Assembly (NCBI GenBank): GCA_964019415.1
Contig: OZ025868.1
Span: 8,043,649 to 8,107,648, forward strand
DNA length: 64,000 bases
Direction of reading: 5' to 3'
Source: Ianthella basta
Taxonomy: Eukaryota; Porifera; Demospongiae; Verongiida; Ianthellidae
A program made the position numbers and the translations under genes. The notes below the pieces were generated by a model, which worked only from the letters and a program-made list of their open reading frames with translations, had not been told where the DNA came from and searched no databases. This document shows positions 1 through 11,925 of this stretch, in pieces. How positions within the stretch are numbered: the stretch's first letter is position 1; every line of letters begins with the position of its first letter.

Positions 1-145
1 ACTGCCAAAAAAGGAAAGTTCTGACGATGAACTTGCACAGTATGGTTAAGACACCAGAGGTTAACTATGTACAGGGGTTACAACAGCTTAAACATAAACA
101 TGCAGCAGAGTTCAAGAGGAAAGAAAAAAAAAGGATCAAGCAAAC

Positions 146-3100
146 TTAACTACACCAGTTCCGTTTACACCAGATGTCGTAGGACGATGCAACCACATGC
201 TTAATTATGTCAATCTCAAAGTTCTGTCGGTCTTTGGCTTTGGCTTGTAGCAGTTTGAAGAGCTGCTGAAAGCCCACTGTGCTCAGGAAGCCTCTCGACC
301 CGACCTCGAGAGTGATGATAGATGTGTGGTGGGAACAAGCACAGGCAGCTGCAAGGTCCCGGTACCGATGGACCTTCCTCTCTGCAGCGTCTGCAATGTT
401 GGTCTCAAAAGGCACCGTCAGCTCTACCAGGTAGATGGCTGAAGTTCCCCAGATAACCATGTCCGGGCGCAGGTCCGTGGGAGCAATGTCTTGGGGGAAC
501 GTGTACTGCTGGCCCGGTAGGTCAGCTATGACTTGCATTCCTGATGTCAGGTTGCGCTTGGAAAAGTCAAAGATGACCTTGAGCACATCATCGTGCCTGG
601 TGGTGTAGCGTCGCAGACTGAGGGCCTTCTGGCAGGAGTTGAGAACATGGGCCAGAGACTGTACCTCTCCACAGAGTTGGCACCGTGGTGAGGACAGCTT
701 CTTCCACCTGAACAAGTTGGCATTGTGGGGAAGAGTGTCCGTCACCGCGTTGAGAGCAAACTTGAATACCCACTCTGGGAGGCTGAAGATGGCAGTGGAC
801 CAGTTCTGGGCCGCCCTGCCCTCGAACTCCCGCACAGTCAACCCTTGGACTGGAAGGCTAGTGGTGTGAGCCAGTCTGGAGGCGGTGTCCTCGGCCTGGA
901 TCTTGGCCTTGACATGAGACACCACTTTCTTCCTGGGAGCCCCAGGGTCCTCCTTCATTACCCCCACCACCTCCTGGTAAGGCCGGAACAAAGCACACTG
1001 AAGTTGGGACTCACGGAGGGTGATTTGTGTGGCGATAGCTCGGACACTGGAGTCGCTTGAGCACATGTGTGAACCAGCCTTGGCAGCATGGAGCTTCTTG
1101 TACACAGTGACCAGGTGTGGGAGCTCCAGCCCACCGTTGGACTTGGGAAGAAAGAGTCGATTGGGATCAGCAGAGCGGGCCAGACCACACCATCTTTTCA
1201 GAAACCTGGTGGCGATGGGCTGGAGGTGGTTCTGCAACCAGGAGATTGGCAGGTCTGAGATGGACAGGTCCCAGGTGAGACGAGGACAGATGCTGACCTT
1301 GAAAAGCTTTAACTTCTGCTGACGGGTGATGGGAGTGGCATCGACCTTCTCCAGCATGGACAATAGCTTGGTCTTGAGGTGCTCCCTGGATTCCTCAGAG
1401 GTGGAGTGGATGGCCACCGGGGCTCCAAGGAATCGAAATGTGGTGTCTCCCAGGTAGGGGATGGGCTCATTGCCAAGCTTGAGTCCAGGGTCGAAGGCCT
1501 TCCCAGAGGAGGCTTTGATCGCAACACTCACACACTTGGGGACATTAGCCCGCATCCCTGACCAGGCCAACCATGACTCAGTGAGACGCAACAGGTGCTG
1601 GCATGAGGAGGGTCCATCACCGATCAGGGAGGTGTCATCTGCGTACTGCAGCAGGTTGATCCTACTGCGGACGGAGGTGAGGCTGTAGCCAAGCTGGGAG
1701 CAGCATTGGGTAATGGAGTCCACCAGGGTGTTCATCACCGTATTGAAGATGATGACGGAGAGGGGGTCACCCTGGTAGACTCCAAGCTGGAGGTGGATGG
1801 GGACGGTGGTCCACGGCTTGGTGGTGATGATGGCAGTGAGTCCATCATAGATGTTTGACACCAGATGAACCAGCTCCGGAGGAGCATGGTAGTGTGCCAG
1901 AGAGAAGGTGATTAAGTCATGGTGCACACTGCCGAATGCGTTGGCCAGGTCCAGCCAGCAGACACAGAGCGACTTGCGCCTCCTTCGAGCCTCCTGAAGG
2001 ATGGATAGCAGCTTCAGGTGGTGCTCAGTGCAGCCAGGCACACCATTGATGAAGGCCTTCTGGGTGGTGGTGTTGAGGAACTTGTTGTTCACCATGTAGG
2101 ACAACCACCTACCCTTCACCAGGCTGGTGAACACTTTGCTCACGCAGGACGTCAGAGCAATGGGGCGGAAGTTGGACGGGTTGGAGGAGTCATCAACAGC
2201 CTTCTTCTTGCCCAGCAAGTGGATGATGCCAATCTTCCAAGCTGCAGGGACAGACTGGGTGGTCCAGCAGCAGTTAAACAAGTGCAGCAGTGTGGGCAGT
2301 AATGAGGGGCACCTCTTGAAGACGACATAGGGTATCTGGTCGGCAGGACTGGGGGTGGATGAAGACTTGAGGCCGGAGATGACACCTGTCACCTCCTCCT
2401 CAGTGAAGGGGTCAGTGGACATGGGAATGGACGGGGGAGGGCAATCTGGCATCCACTCAGGGCGGGTAAAGGTCCTGGGGCTGGCAGAGTATACCTGAGA
2501 AAAGTGCTCTTCTGCTTGCTGCTGACTGAAGGAAGGCTGGATGGATGCATAGCAGTCATCGTCAAGGACCCGTCGCGCAAACTTATGAATGTCTCGATGG
2601 CATTCCCTCCTCATCTGCTTAGCAGAGGCCTTAGCAACTAGTTTCTTAGCTTCCTTGGCCAATTTGCTGTGATTGCGGACTAGCAGATGAAACTTCTCAG
2701 CTAGCGCTTTGACCTCCTCAGGAGAGGACCCACTTCTCCTAAGCTGACGCAATTCTCTCTTGGCAAACTTCTTCTCCTTAGCAACCTCACACATTGCATT
2801 CCTCTTAGCTGCTGACAGATTGTCACGCTGGAGGTGTTGATGCCGTTGATTGTCTGGCATGACTCCAAACCTGGACACCAAGTAGGTGTACAGGCCATGA
2901 GTTATGGTATACTGCATGGCATTGACATCCCCCTCTTGCAGCACAACAGGGGTGATGTTGGCTAGTATGAAGTTGTCAACCTCAGTCCACTGCTCTGGGG
3001 TGGAGGGAAGTTTGGCACGGGGTAGGAGTGTTGGAGGTAGGGGCCGGTGGGTGACTGGTGGAGCAGGCTGTGCATTGGATAAGGGTGGAGGTGATGCTGA

Positions 3101-3199
3101 CACAGGGTGGATTAGTGATGGATTACTCAGCTCATCTGGGAGGGATACACTCTTGCAGGAAGCATTTGTCCTCAGATGTGTTTCAAGTCGAGTTTCCAC
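146..3199 (-). CDS. Reverse transcriptase with C-terminal restriction-like endonuclease (non-LTR retrotransposon)
   Basis: The open frame is 1017 codons, counted from a GTG that is not a real start. Reverse-transcriptase motif A is near residue 417 (WLDLANAF). The motif B region is near 474 (VYQGDPLS) and the catalytic YADD box is at 519-522. A C-x2-C-x7-H-x4-C knuckle sits at 840-856. A restriction-like endonuclease follows, with RPD near 912 and ELTVPFE near 927, as in R2-like elements. Residues 130-200 are rich in Lys and Arg and may bind nucleic acid. The product would copy the element RNA at a nicked chromosomal target. The frame has no internal stop, so the copy is young or recently active apart from the break at its 5' end (see 3183-3437). 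The clade within the endonuclease-bearing group is not resolved by eye. Confidence 0.9.
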   Translation of the reverse strand: METRLETHLRTNASCKSVSLPDELSNPSLIHPVSASPPPLSNAQPAPPVTHRPLPPTLLPRAKLPSTPEQWTEVDNFILANITPVVLQEGDVNAMQYTITHGLYTYLVSRFGVMPDNQRHQHLQRDNLSAAKRNAMCEVAKEKKFAKRELRQLRRSGSSPEEVKALAEKFHLLVRNHSKLAKEAKKLVAKASAKQMRRECHRDIHKFARRVLDDDCYASIQPSFSQQQAEEHFSQVYSASPRTFTRPEWMPDCPPPSIPMSTDPFTEEEVTGVISGLKSSSTPSPADQIPYVVFKRCPSLLPTLLHLFNCCWTTQSVPAAWKIGIIHLLGKKKAVDDSSNPSNFRPIALTSCVSKVFTSLVKGRWLSYMVNNKFLNTTTQKAFINGVPGCTEHHLKLLSILQEARRRRKSLCVCWLDLANAFGSVHHDLITFSLAHYHAPPELVHLVSNIYDGLTAIITTKPWTTVPIHLQLGVYQGDPLSVIIFNTVMNTLVDSITQCCSQLGYSLTSVRSRINLLQYADDTSLIGDGPSSCQHLLRLTESWLAWSGMRANVPKCVSVAIKASSGKAFDPGLKLGNEPIPYLGDTTFRFLGAPVAIHSTSEESREHLKTKLLSMLEKVDATPITRQQKLKLFKVSICPRLTWDLSISDLPISWLQNHLQPIATRFLKRWCGLARSADPNRLFLPKSNGGLELPHLVTVYKKLHAAKAGSHMCSSDSSVRAIATQITLRESQLQCALFRPYQEVVGVMKEDPGAPRKKVVSHVKAKIQAEDTASRLAHTTSLPVQGLTVREFEGRAAQNWSTAIFSLPEWVFKFALNAVTDTLPHNANLFRWKKLSSPRCQLCGEVQSLAHVLNSCQKALSLRRYTTRHDDVLKVIFDFSKRNLTSGMQVIADLPGQQYTFPQDIAPTDLRPDMVIWGTSAIYLVELTVPFETNIADAAERKVHRYRDLAAACACSHHTSIITLEVGSRGFLSTVGFQQLFKLLQAKAKDRQNFEIDIIKHVVASSYDIWCKRNWCS

Positions 3200-3437
3200 A
3201 CTTGGGGCATGGTAGCTTCTTGGCTTTGCCTCTTGCCTTGTTGGCCAATGTCCCTTGAGCTAATAGATGCTGATAGTCTGCTCCACGCCTTTCAGGGCAA
3301 CCTTTGTAGTGGTTCCCAAGACTTCTGAAACATTTCTGACAGAAACAACAGCGTTTGGATGTAGACTGATCCATGGAGGAGGTGTTAAAATGAACAGGCT
3401 GCCAGAACTTGAAAACTAGCAATGGGGTTGCAACCAA
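3183..3437 (-). CDS. N-terminal zinc-finger part of the same retrotransposon, in a shifted frame
   Basis: This frame encodes a CCHC-like finger (CFCQKCFRSLGNHYKGC) and then a basic stretch. It ends just after CPKCGNST. The reverse-transcriptase frame starts in the +1 frame over the same bases and reads TRLETHLRTNASC. The two halves together would make one C-x2-C...H...C finger, so one protein has been split by a one- or two-base indel or is read by frameshifting near 3185-3200. N-terminal fingers that recognise the target DNA are usual in R2-type proteins. The ATG at 3437 is a possible start, but it is not supported by anything else. Confidence 0.65.
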   Translation of the reverse strand: MVATPLLVFKFWQPVHFNTSSMDQSTSKRCCFCQKCFRSLGNHYKGCPERRGADYQHLLAQGTLANKARGKAKKLPCPKCGNST

Positions 3438-3593
3438 ACTTTGCCAGACTAGTCACTAGGTTAAGTACTGTAGAAAAACCTAGAAAACAAGCAGAGTTGC
3501 TTGCCTAGACAGCTAGAATGGTTAAGCTCACTGAGCTCTAGCCTTCACTCTGGTCACTCTGGTCTACACCAATTCACACACCCACACCCACAC

Positions 3594-3596
3594 CCA

Positions 3597-3685
<89 letters not shown>

Positions 3686-3690
3686 ACACA
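3594..3690. repeat. (CA)n microsatellite
   Basis: The tract begins with CCCACA units and continues as pure CA for about 80 bases. It lies just outside the 5' side of the retrotransposon. Reading frames through it are artefacts. Confidence 0.97.
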
Positions 3691-3699
3691 AAAGAATAA

Positions 3700-5715
3700 T
3701 AAGACACCTGTTGCTGTACTAGTAAAGTAACATCTTCTATATACATTGAGGTCTGAATGAGTGTGATGTATGATATGTATATGTGAGAAGATTCAACCTC
3801 AAAACACAGAATGTGAACAGTTAGAAACAGAAAGTACAATCCTTGCACTGTTCCGTGTAGTGTGTAGCAGAGCGATGGATTACTGGCCATTCAACCCTCA
3901 CCTGATCTAACATGAATGAATGGGCACTCTATTTATACACGTCATACTCTTGTCATGGTATGAACATCCATCACTTCCATTCATTCGCTTCCATTGTACG
4001 ACTGAATGTAGCATCTGAACAAAGTGGTCACTAGACATTTCGTTCCCAAAGGCTTTCATCAACTGTAGAGGGTGCTGAAACATCCAGTGACAGCTTTGTT
4101 CAGATTGTACAGTCAGTGCTCAATAGAAGCCTATTCATTTCATCCCAAACATAGCAATGACTCTTTACTACGTAGCTACATTACTCTTTTCGTCTTCAAG
4201 AAAACAATTGTGCCAACAGTGAAAACTCCACAAGCCTCTACCACGAGATTATACAGGCGTACTGTACAATAACACACAGTTAGCACACAGTAAGTCCTCC
4301 CTCCCCTTCTCCTCCTCCTCCTCCACCCTCCCTCTCTCTTTAACTCTCTCACATACACAACTTTTATCCAATCTGCACAGCCTTGCCACTGAAAGTCTTC
4401 ATCGAAACAAGGATGTAGTTTCAATGGTTTCAGAGTGCATAGATACAGCATCAGGTGCACGATGCACAGCTGGGATGACATCACATTATGAACATACTCC
4501 CAAAGTACATCTTTAGGCATTAGTACAATACAAATGTGATAGGTAGTATATAATTTGTTGTACTAAAATACTATGGCCATCAAACTGTCACTGATGTCAT
4601 ATACAGCAGACTTTAGTCTACACTGAAGATCATATCATTAGAGATTACAGTGACAACTGTTTCGGACTACAGCAACCACAATGACAGTACAATTGCTATC
4701 CTAGCAACATATATGCAGTGCTCCCCCAAGAAAGTTAGGAAGGGTACATTGGACCATTAGACATGTGAGGAGTGGCCAGTGGATGGTGGATTGTGGGGAG
4801 AGGGTCTCAGCTTCCTGTGGACAGCACAGTAGGGAGGATGTATGGAGAGCCTCATGACACAGAATGTAATGCATGCAAGCCAATGTCACATGACTAGTGG
4901 TACCTTTCACGGAGGGTACATTGCTATGTTTATAGCCTCAAGGAGGGTTATTTTGGGAGCAAGAAGGGTTCTGTACCCTTCAAAAACAGCCTAGAGAGAA
5001 CACTGCATATTCATTGTAGAAAGCACATGCATAATATGACAGAATACCTATAGGGGTATCACTAGTAACCACCAATGTGGCTGAAGCAGTCAACTTAACA
5101 GAGTCTACCTCTGTACTAGGATTAAGGCAAATTGCATAGTAGTATGTAGGTAGCTATGCCACTAGCTAAAAGCAGGAAAACTCTCAAATTGTTTCAACAC
5201 AAGTGCACATACACATGCACAGACAGACTCCAAGTATCGAGCATATGCCGAGGGGATTATCTTTCAAGTATACACACCAAACGTCTACAGCGATTTGCTT
5301 ATAAGCCTGATATGTCAGATCCCTCGCCACCCTGCGTCCCTGACCTATATGGGTACCCCACGGAACCACGAGGAATAATGTGCACGTGATCAATACTCTG
5401 ACTTCATGCCGCACGATCTAGCTCTACCGTCCAAGGACTGGGAGATCGAAAACTCATGGCACACGGCTAAGGCGGTATGTATAGATTTAGGACAGTTTAA
5501 TTGCATGCATGCACATGTGCGTACCTTGAAATGATCGATGACGCCATTTTGTTCGAACTATTGAATGGGGATCACCGAATACACCTTACACACTGCTTCG
5601 AGCGTGATCATAATAATGATTATGTTAAAAGTATACACTCAAATTGACTTGTCCTGTATTGGTCTGTTTATGTATACATGGAATTGCAAAGTATATAACA
5701 TGTACAGTACTAGTG
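3700..5715. other. Non-coding stretch with a CT-rich patch
   Basis: I find no supportable gene here. A pyrimidine-rich patch lies at 4292-4345. A possible small inverted-repeat element occupies 4711-5010 and is listed separately. The remainder is AT-rich unique-looking sequence. Confidence 0.5.
4711..5010. mobile_element. Possible 300-bp MITE with ATATGCAGTG ends
   Basis: The left end reads ATATGCAGTGCTCCCCC. The right end is GAGAGAACACTGCATAT, so a 10-bp perfect inverted repeat brackets 300 bases with no coding frame. CAGTG ends with short imperfect inverted repeats recall hAT-type elements, but I cannot identify an 8-bp target duplication. Confidence 0.3.
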
Positions 5716-6877
5716 TTAGTGTTTCTGGTCGTCTCCGGTGGCCTCATCCACTACTTTGACAACTGCAAGCACAAGCTCCTTCATACTTCTCCCAAGCTGC
5801 AGCACCACACTGTCAGGGACACCTTCCTTCTCATCCCTTCTCTCTGCAGAGCAGACAGGTTCACATTAGCAGCAGTTCTTACTCAATCTTGCAAAATATT
5901 ACATGTCAGTTTAAAATGAAAGTAGCCTACGGTGTGCTGCTTTGCAAATGTGTAGCTAACTATATAGCTGCTATGCAATTGGGCATCTTTCTTCATAAAA
6001 ATCACCATTTGTTAGCACAATACAATTTTCACTACGCAGCAAAGCTAAAAATAACAGCCAGCTATCAATTGAGAGGAATATATTGCAATACTCCATTAAT
6101 TGGGCCTGCATTCTACGTGGATGCATTGATATCTCACCGGCTTCAACAGTCAAGTTAAGAAACACTTCTGGCAGTGGTCCACAGCAGGTTCGCAGAGTTA
6201 CACCAGGCGCTCCCCCAATCCTCCCATGGAAGATATGTTCACCTGGACTAAGCCCACTGTAGTCATACACCATACGCCAGACGGTGCTATTGTACTCAGC
6301 AACGGAGTGAGGAGAGATAGGCTCATCATCAATGTACCACTGAGGAAGTTCCCACATGCTGCTAGTATCATTGCGGTAGAGACAGGTCAGAGCACTGTCC
6401 ACATTGCTGCAGGATACTGCAGTATAGGACCAGAGTAGAGTAAATACAAGCAACACAAGAATGTGTATGTAAATGTACAGTATGCATGCATGCTACACTC
6501 AGTTGGACTGGAATACTTCACTTACAATATGCACAGTGACCTCCTAAAGAGAAGAACTGCTGGCAAGACATACCGCACACCACTTCTTGGCAGAGCTGTG
6601 TGGGACAAGAAGTGCATGCAATGAGCACTGCAATTCGTATGCAGGGCATGTGACTTCAATCCACTAATACGTGCACTCAAACAACAAAATTATATGTGGT
6701 AGGTAAGACTAAACATGTACAAGATATACACCAACAGTACACGGGAGTACAGTACACTAGAGCAGTGTTACTGTGCTAAAGGGTGCCATATCTTGTTACT
6801 GGCTTGCTATAGCACACAGAGCTACTCACTGCTAACACGGAGGCAACCAGCAAAAGGTTCATTGCAGAGCCAGTCAT
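5716..6877 (-). CDS. Small secreted protein candidate, Cys-rich, possibly Ig-like (4 exons)
   Basis: The model has exons at 6830-6877, 6526-6595, 6138-6416 and 5716-5843, giving 174 residues. All junctions are GT/AG and the phases match (0, 1, 1). Exon 1 encodes a hydrophobic leader (MTGSAMNLLLVASVLA) that looks like a signal peptide. Exon 2 is Cys-rich (LCQEVVCGMSCQQFF). Exon 3 holds a Cys/Trp pattern (ALTCLYR, WELPQWYID, FHGRIGG, LRTCCGP) with several N-glycosylation sites, loosely like an Ig fold. The last exon is charged, ends at a TAA and has no membrane segment. The final exon is the weakest part, because the plus strand over 5715-5840 also reads open with a hydrophobic run. I do not recognise the family. 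Confidence 0.4.
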
Positions 6878-7952
6878 CTCTCTTTGCATGTTCTTCCCTT
6901 GACTGAGCAGAGTTTCTTTTCTTCGCTTTGTGCTCTGTTGACTCTAGCTGTTTACTGCTTAATATTGCAGTCACCAAGTCAGCTGGCTTTATATATACAC
7001 AGTTGACAGCTGTAGGTAATTTCCCACCTCATCCCAATGACCATATTCATTATACAGTAATTGGAACATGAAAGAACATGCAGGGGTTGGTCAGGAAATC
7101 TGAGGGAATTAATGCTGCACACACAATCCCCTGCAAATGCCCTCTTGTGTGGTTAACACCTCACAGAGAAGCAAAAGTGAAAGAGAAAGGCTGCACAATG
7201 CATGGGAAGTCACATGACGTATGCCATATGCTTGCAGACCACCATGCAGTGTGGCATGCATCCTGTGCGTCACGTCACCACCGGTAATATTCCCATAAGA
7301 GTCCCATGTAGTTATAATTAGAGACACATGTGAATTCATATTTAATGCAGTTTCCCTACATGAATGACGTCGAATTAAGGGACATAGTCCAGTACACAAA
7401 GGAATTATTTACAATGTGAAGGCAGTGAATGCAAAGCTGGCAGGACAAGAGCGCGCCGATGAAGGCCATGAAAGTGTACAATGGATTGGATGGATGTGGA
7501 GATAGTTGTGCAAGCTATATACACCCTGTAATTCCACTCACGGTGGACAGATAATGGACACAGTCAAGGACTTGTAGTGGAGAAGGTCTAGCAATCTAGA
7601 CAAGTGGAGGAGTATATGGAGGGATGTGGACATGGTGAACTAGCAATAGCCCAGCATGGACAGACTGTACCTTCTGCTACTAGACACCTCTAGCATAGGC
7701 TCTAAGCTATGCAATTGACACTATGTACAATTAAATAGGAGGAGATAGGCTGCATGAGGTGAACAAGATGAACTTCACTAAATATCAAAGTGGCTTGGGA
7801 TGTATCCAGCCTAGCTTGCTAGTTCCACTCTGTTGACATCATCTCACAAGATGGCAACAAAGGTGTCCATGCAATGCAAAGTTGCACAACACCACTCACT
7901 GTATACGTAATATATAAAAGCACAGCCATATGCAGGCACACAAGTACTTCCG

Positions 7953-8155
7953 TAGAGCTACGCTTTAACTTTCGTGAGGTTAAACGTTTGCGAGTTTTTG
8001 CAGTTTTTGCATATATACTTTTGCAATTGCAGAGTCTCAAGCAGGCGAAATAAAGCCTTGTGTAAGTTTTCGTGGGGTGAAACCTTCACGGATGGCTGCT
8101 GATCCGCGAAAACCACAAAAGTTTAACCCCATGAAAGTTAAAGCGTATACGGTAT
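7953..8155. mobile_element. MITE-like inverted-repeat element
   Basis: The left end reads TACGCTTTAACTTTCGTGAG and GTTAAAC. The right end has GTTTAACCCCATGAAAGTTA then AAGCGTATACGG, so the ends are imperfect inverted repeats of about 30 bases. A related CGCGAAA...CTATACGGTATA stretch recurs near 63230-63295, which supports a dispersed family. No coding capacity is seen. Confidence 0.45.
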
Positions 8156-10268
8156 AACAAAGTCTGCCCGACATACATTATACATATATACGTATAAAGT
8201 ACAACAGTAGCACCTGTATGCACCCGGTGCATGTGCGATCAGAGTAGAAACCTAAAAAATCAATAAGTATGGCACTCACATTCCTTAGATGCCTCAGGCA
8301 TGGCAACCCCCCACAATGAATCATCTAAAGGCTAATCACAGATTGTACTGTAATTTGTCTTATGTAGAGAGCTGAGGTCAGCATTTGTAGATCTAAGATT
8401 AGCTGTACTCTTCATCATCCATCACTTTAAATAAGTAAAATAGTAATCCACATGCATGCCCCTAGTATTAGGCAATATGAAGTGCTTTGCAGTTACTTCT
8501 CAGCTTCTAGCTAGTTCCGTCTATGACTATCATTAATTAATACTATGAAAGTGATAACACGAATAAGGTACTGAGAAACAGCCAGCCTCCCACGTGTTCT
8601 CACGCTGACACAATCGTTCTGTGTGTGAGAAACCACTGCTCCAATATCTATTCACACAATCAAGTACAGAGCACATTTGGTATAGTTAGGTTAAACTTTC
8701 AAGCAAACTACGTAGATCAATGAATGTGGGCAAGCAGTATAGGAGACCAAATAGAGTGGGATCTCGAGCAATACATAAATACTGCTACATAGGCAAATTG
8801 CATCATAGTACAGACAATTGCTGCTAATAAGCATGACAAACTCAGTAGTGCACACAGAGATAACACTAACAGCTTCAAAGCATCATCCTTGCAACATCGA
8901 CAGTGAGCAAAGAGTGAAGCATGATCTATTCACTTACATACGTACATGAAATAGAAGTACCAAAACAGGCACACAACATCATACCGAGTCAGAGCGGTAA
9001 ATGTGGCCTGGCACACGTCTGCTCTCTCTTGCAGCAACTATCAACAAAACTCTGCACCAGTCATCAGCAATGTACAGTAAGCAGCTAGAAGCTTCGGCTT
9101 CAGACACTCTCACAAACACACACATATGTACACATGTGATTCAATAAATCACTCAGTAAATCAGCCATTGTAATACTGCTCTGCAGGCAGCATCTGATGG
9201 CAGCAGGATAACATGCAGTCCCACCGCTTGATGCAAGCATGCGTTGATACAAGGAAGGTCCTAGCAGCTGTGCAGCTTGATTGAGATAAATGGGGGGAGC
9301 TACATAGAGGTGAAAAGCTGCAGTGTACAATACAACAGTACGCTGAAGTATACAACATCACATACATTGTATTCTACCATAGAGAATATTCGCCCAAAAA
9401 AGGAGACATTAACTGCATACAAACTGAATACAATTCAAATGCTCATTATCGCATGCAACACAAATAACAATACCTCAATAAGTACTGAAAGGTGAAATAC
9501 ACACAATAGTCAATACCTACAATATCCTGTATTTTGTGAATACACACATTCTCCTATGTACAGATTCACGTCATTGTGGATTTCTTGATTGTTTATCTGA
9601 CATCGACTACATATTAAGGTGACTGACATTTCGTGATGCAACTGCAACTGGGTACAAAAACGTGCCCATATTTGTACTGTGCCTGTTTGAAAGGGCTATA
9701 CCAAGCTCTTTGTGAGTCACTATATTGACCATTGTTATACTTCTCAATGTCAACTATAGCATCAATGGACATGCAGGCAGTGTACACAGCAGTCTATACT
9801 GTGCATACGAAGTCAGAATGGCATTACTGGGACCAATGCACTTTATGACCTCATATGCCATAATACAGTATGCCTGCATATTATAATGTTGTATTGGAGT
9901 TAAAAACACTAGCTGCATATAACTGTACACTATGAGTAACAAGAGCATTATACTATAGCTACTGACATACCATCCTACTCTCCCACTCTTCTTCCCACTT
10001 ACGTATACGGATATATGTACGAACCTGTATCATAAGAAGCTGCAGCACAATTGTAGCACTATCTGGCTTGTCAATGGTCGCTAGGAACAGTCCACACCAC
10101 TACACTCCTAGGAAGGAGCTTACAACATCTTCATGTGGATGCTACAATGCACTGTTAACATAGAATGATGCAGGCATTTGCCATAGATCACTGACTGGAG
10201 CACTAGATACAGTTCATCCATGGGATAAGGGAAGGAAAGGTTTAGTACCTTGGTGAGGAAGGTGTGAC

Positions 10269-10290
10269 GGGGGGGGGGGGGGGGGGGGGG
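10269..10290. repeat. Poly(G) run of about 22
   Basis: This is a pure G homopolymer. Its true length is uncertain because such runs are often misassembled. Confidence 0.9.
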
Positions 10291-10989
10291 AGGTCATCAG
10301 TCAACTTGTCTCCCCTACCGTCACCTCCTAAAGGGGTGGATCAAAGGTATAAGGGATGTAACCAGGGATAGTTCCAGTAGCAGAGGTGAAGTGCCCTTTA
10401 GCATTGGGAATAGTAGGGGCCCCCACCTTGGGTGGTTTAAGGGGCACCCACCTCCCCACAAAGGTGGGCAGTAAGACAACAGCAGCTGGGCTGTGCAAAC
10501 AAGTTTGGTATTAGATTACACAGGAGGCCAGCATTAATTGACACTAAGCATTTTGGGATATTATGAATCTAATTAGAAAGTTTGTACAAGCACACCTGCT
10601 GGCTTATTACATCTTGCACTGAATGCCACAGCTGTACCTATGAATATAGAGTATGCATAGTTTCACATCCACACACCCACACCCACCCACCCACCCCCCC
10701 CCCCACACACACAACACACACACACAGAGGTGGATGCCTTTCCTCAAAAGGAACTGATATCTGTGACTTCCCTTGACTTCCCAAGAAAGCAATGAATAAC
10801 ATCACTCATAAAAACACATGTCCTTCTTGGTTGAGGAGAAGGACCCAGCTGGCTTAGAGCAACATCTAACACATCTACGCAGGACAAGATGCAAGTTGAG
10901 GGATTGTGAGCAACATGAGATAAACGACATGTCAGCCATCACTGGCATTGTACACTGATACAACAGACATTAATACACTAAAAAGTAAA

Positions 10990-11017
10990 TACATACATAA
11001 CAGTTCTAGCTATATTT

Positions 11018-11054
<37 letters not shown>

Positions 11055-11080
11055 ATGCATGTGCGTGTGTGAGGTACACA

Positions 11081-11141
<61 letters not shown>

Positions 11142-11180
11142 CGCACACACACACACACACACACGCACACACAGGGAAAC
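10990..11180. repeat. (GT)n-(CA)n compound microsatellite module, copy 1
   Basis: The block CAGTTCTAGCTATATT-(GT)n-GCGTGTGTGTATGCATGTGC-GTGTGTGAGGTACACATCACAC also occurs at 13668-13892. The microsatellite is therefore part of a larger dispersed or duplicated sequence. Here it continues into a long (CA)n with GC interruptions. Confidence 0.8.
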
Positions 11181-11864
11181 ATTTGCACCTGGAGACAAAC
11201 AACACTTCCAACTTCCCTGCATACCCATAAAGTAATGAATGACATTATGTTCTGTACTGATAAGCTCATTAATGACCTTGGGTTTGCTGCGGTCACTCAA
11301 ATCATGCCCATAGCATGTGCCCAATGCAGTTATGTAAATGAGGGACATTTCTCAGGACATCCTCCCACCTCTCCATATCCAGGAGGGCAGCAAGTGGATG
11401 TCAAGGAATGTTGGGCACAGGCAAGCTCTGGCACTTTGCCAGATATTTTGCAGAAAATATGTTGGAAGTTGTGAATACAAATGATCCGTGAAGCATTATC
11501 AAGCCAAGTGTATCAGATGCTTCAAACAGTAAAATAGGATTTCATATCAAGCATCACACAAACATGCACATGTGCACAGCACACACACACACACATTATT
11601 GATATAATAGTTCTTATACAAGCACACCTAGCCCTGGTGGCCTATCATGATCAGCATAACAAGGAACTTAAGGCAACAATTACTTCCTGCATGTACTGAA
11701 TGCCATTGCTGTACTCAAGAATGTAGAGCACAGATATACAAGGATTAATTCATAGTTTACATCCGCCCACACACCCCACATGCACAAATGAACGTGTACA
11801 CTCACACACCACATGTAATTATCCATATACGTATACGTGTATGCACATACACCATACACAAACA

Positions 11865-11868
<4 letters not shown>

Positions 11869-11922
<54 letters not shown>
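11869..11922. repeat. (CA)n microsatellite
   Basis: This is a pure dinucleotide repeat of about 54 bases flanked by unique-looking AT-rich sequence. Confidence 0.95.

Positions 11923-11925
<3 letters not shown>

Larger units (their letters stand above)
1..3480 (-). mobile_element. R2/NeSL-type non-LTR retrotransposon, 5' and 3' limits not defined
   Basis: The block is filled by a reverse-transcriptase/endonuclease reading frame (146-3199) and an upstream zinc-finger frame (3183-3437), both on the minus strand. There is no apurinic-type endonuclease ahead of the reverse transcriptase. Instead a restriction-like endonuclease follows it, which is the layout of the R2, NeSL and CRE groups. The 3' untranslated part is at 1-145 and probably continues past the window edge. 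A (CA)n tract follows the 5' side. I see no target-site duplication, and the target sequence is unknown. Confidence 0.85.

Noticed and set aside
5644..5919. Plus-strand frame with a hydrophobic run opposite the last exon of the small secreted gene
   Set aside because: It has a possible acceptor but no partner exons. The minus-strand exon fits the phase of its upstream exons better. Left open as an alternative.
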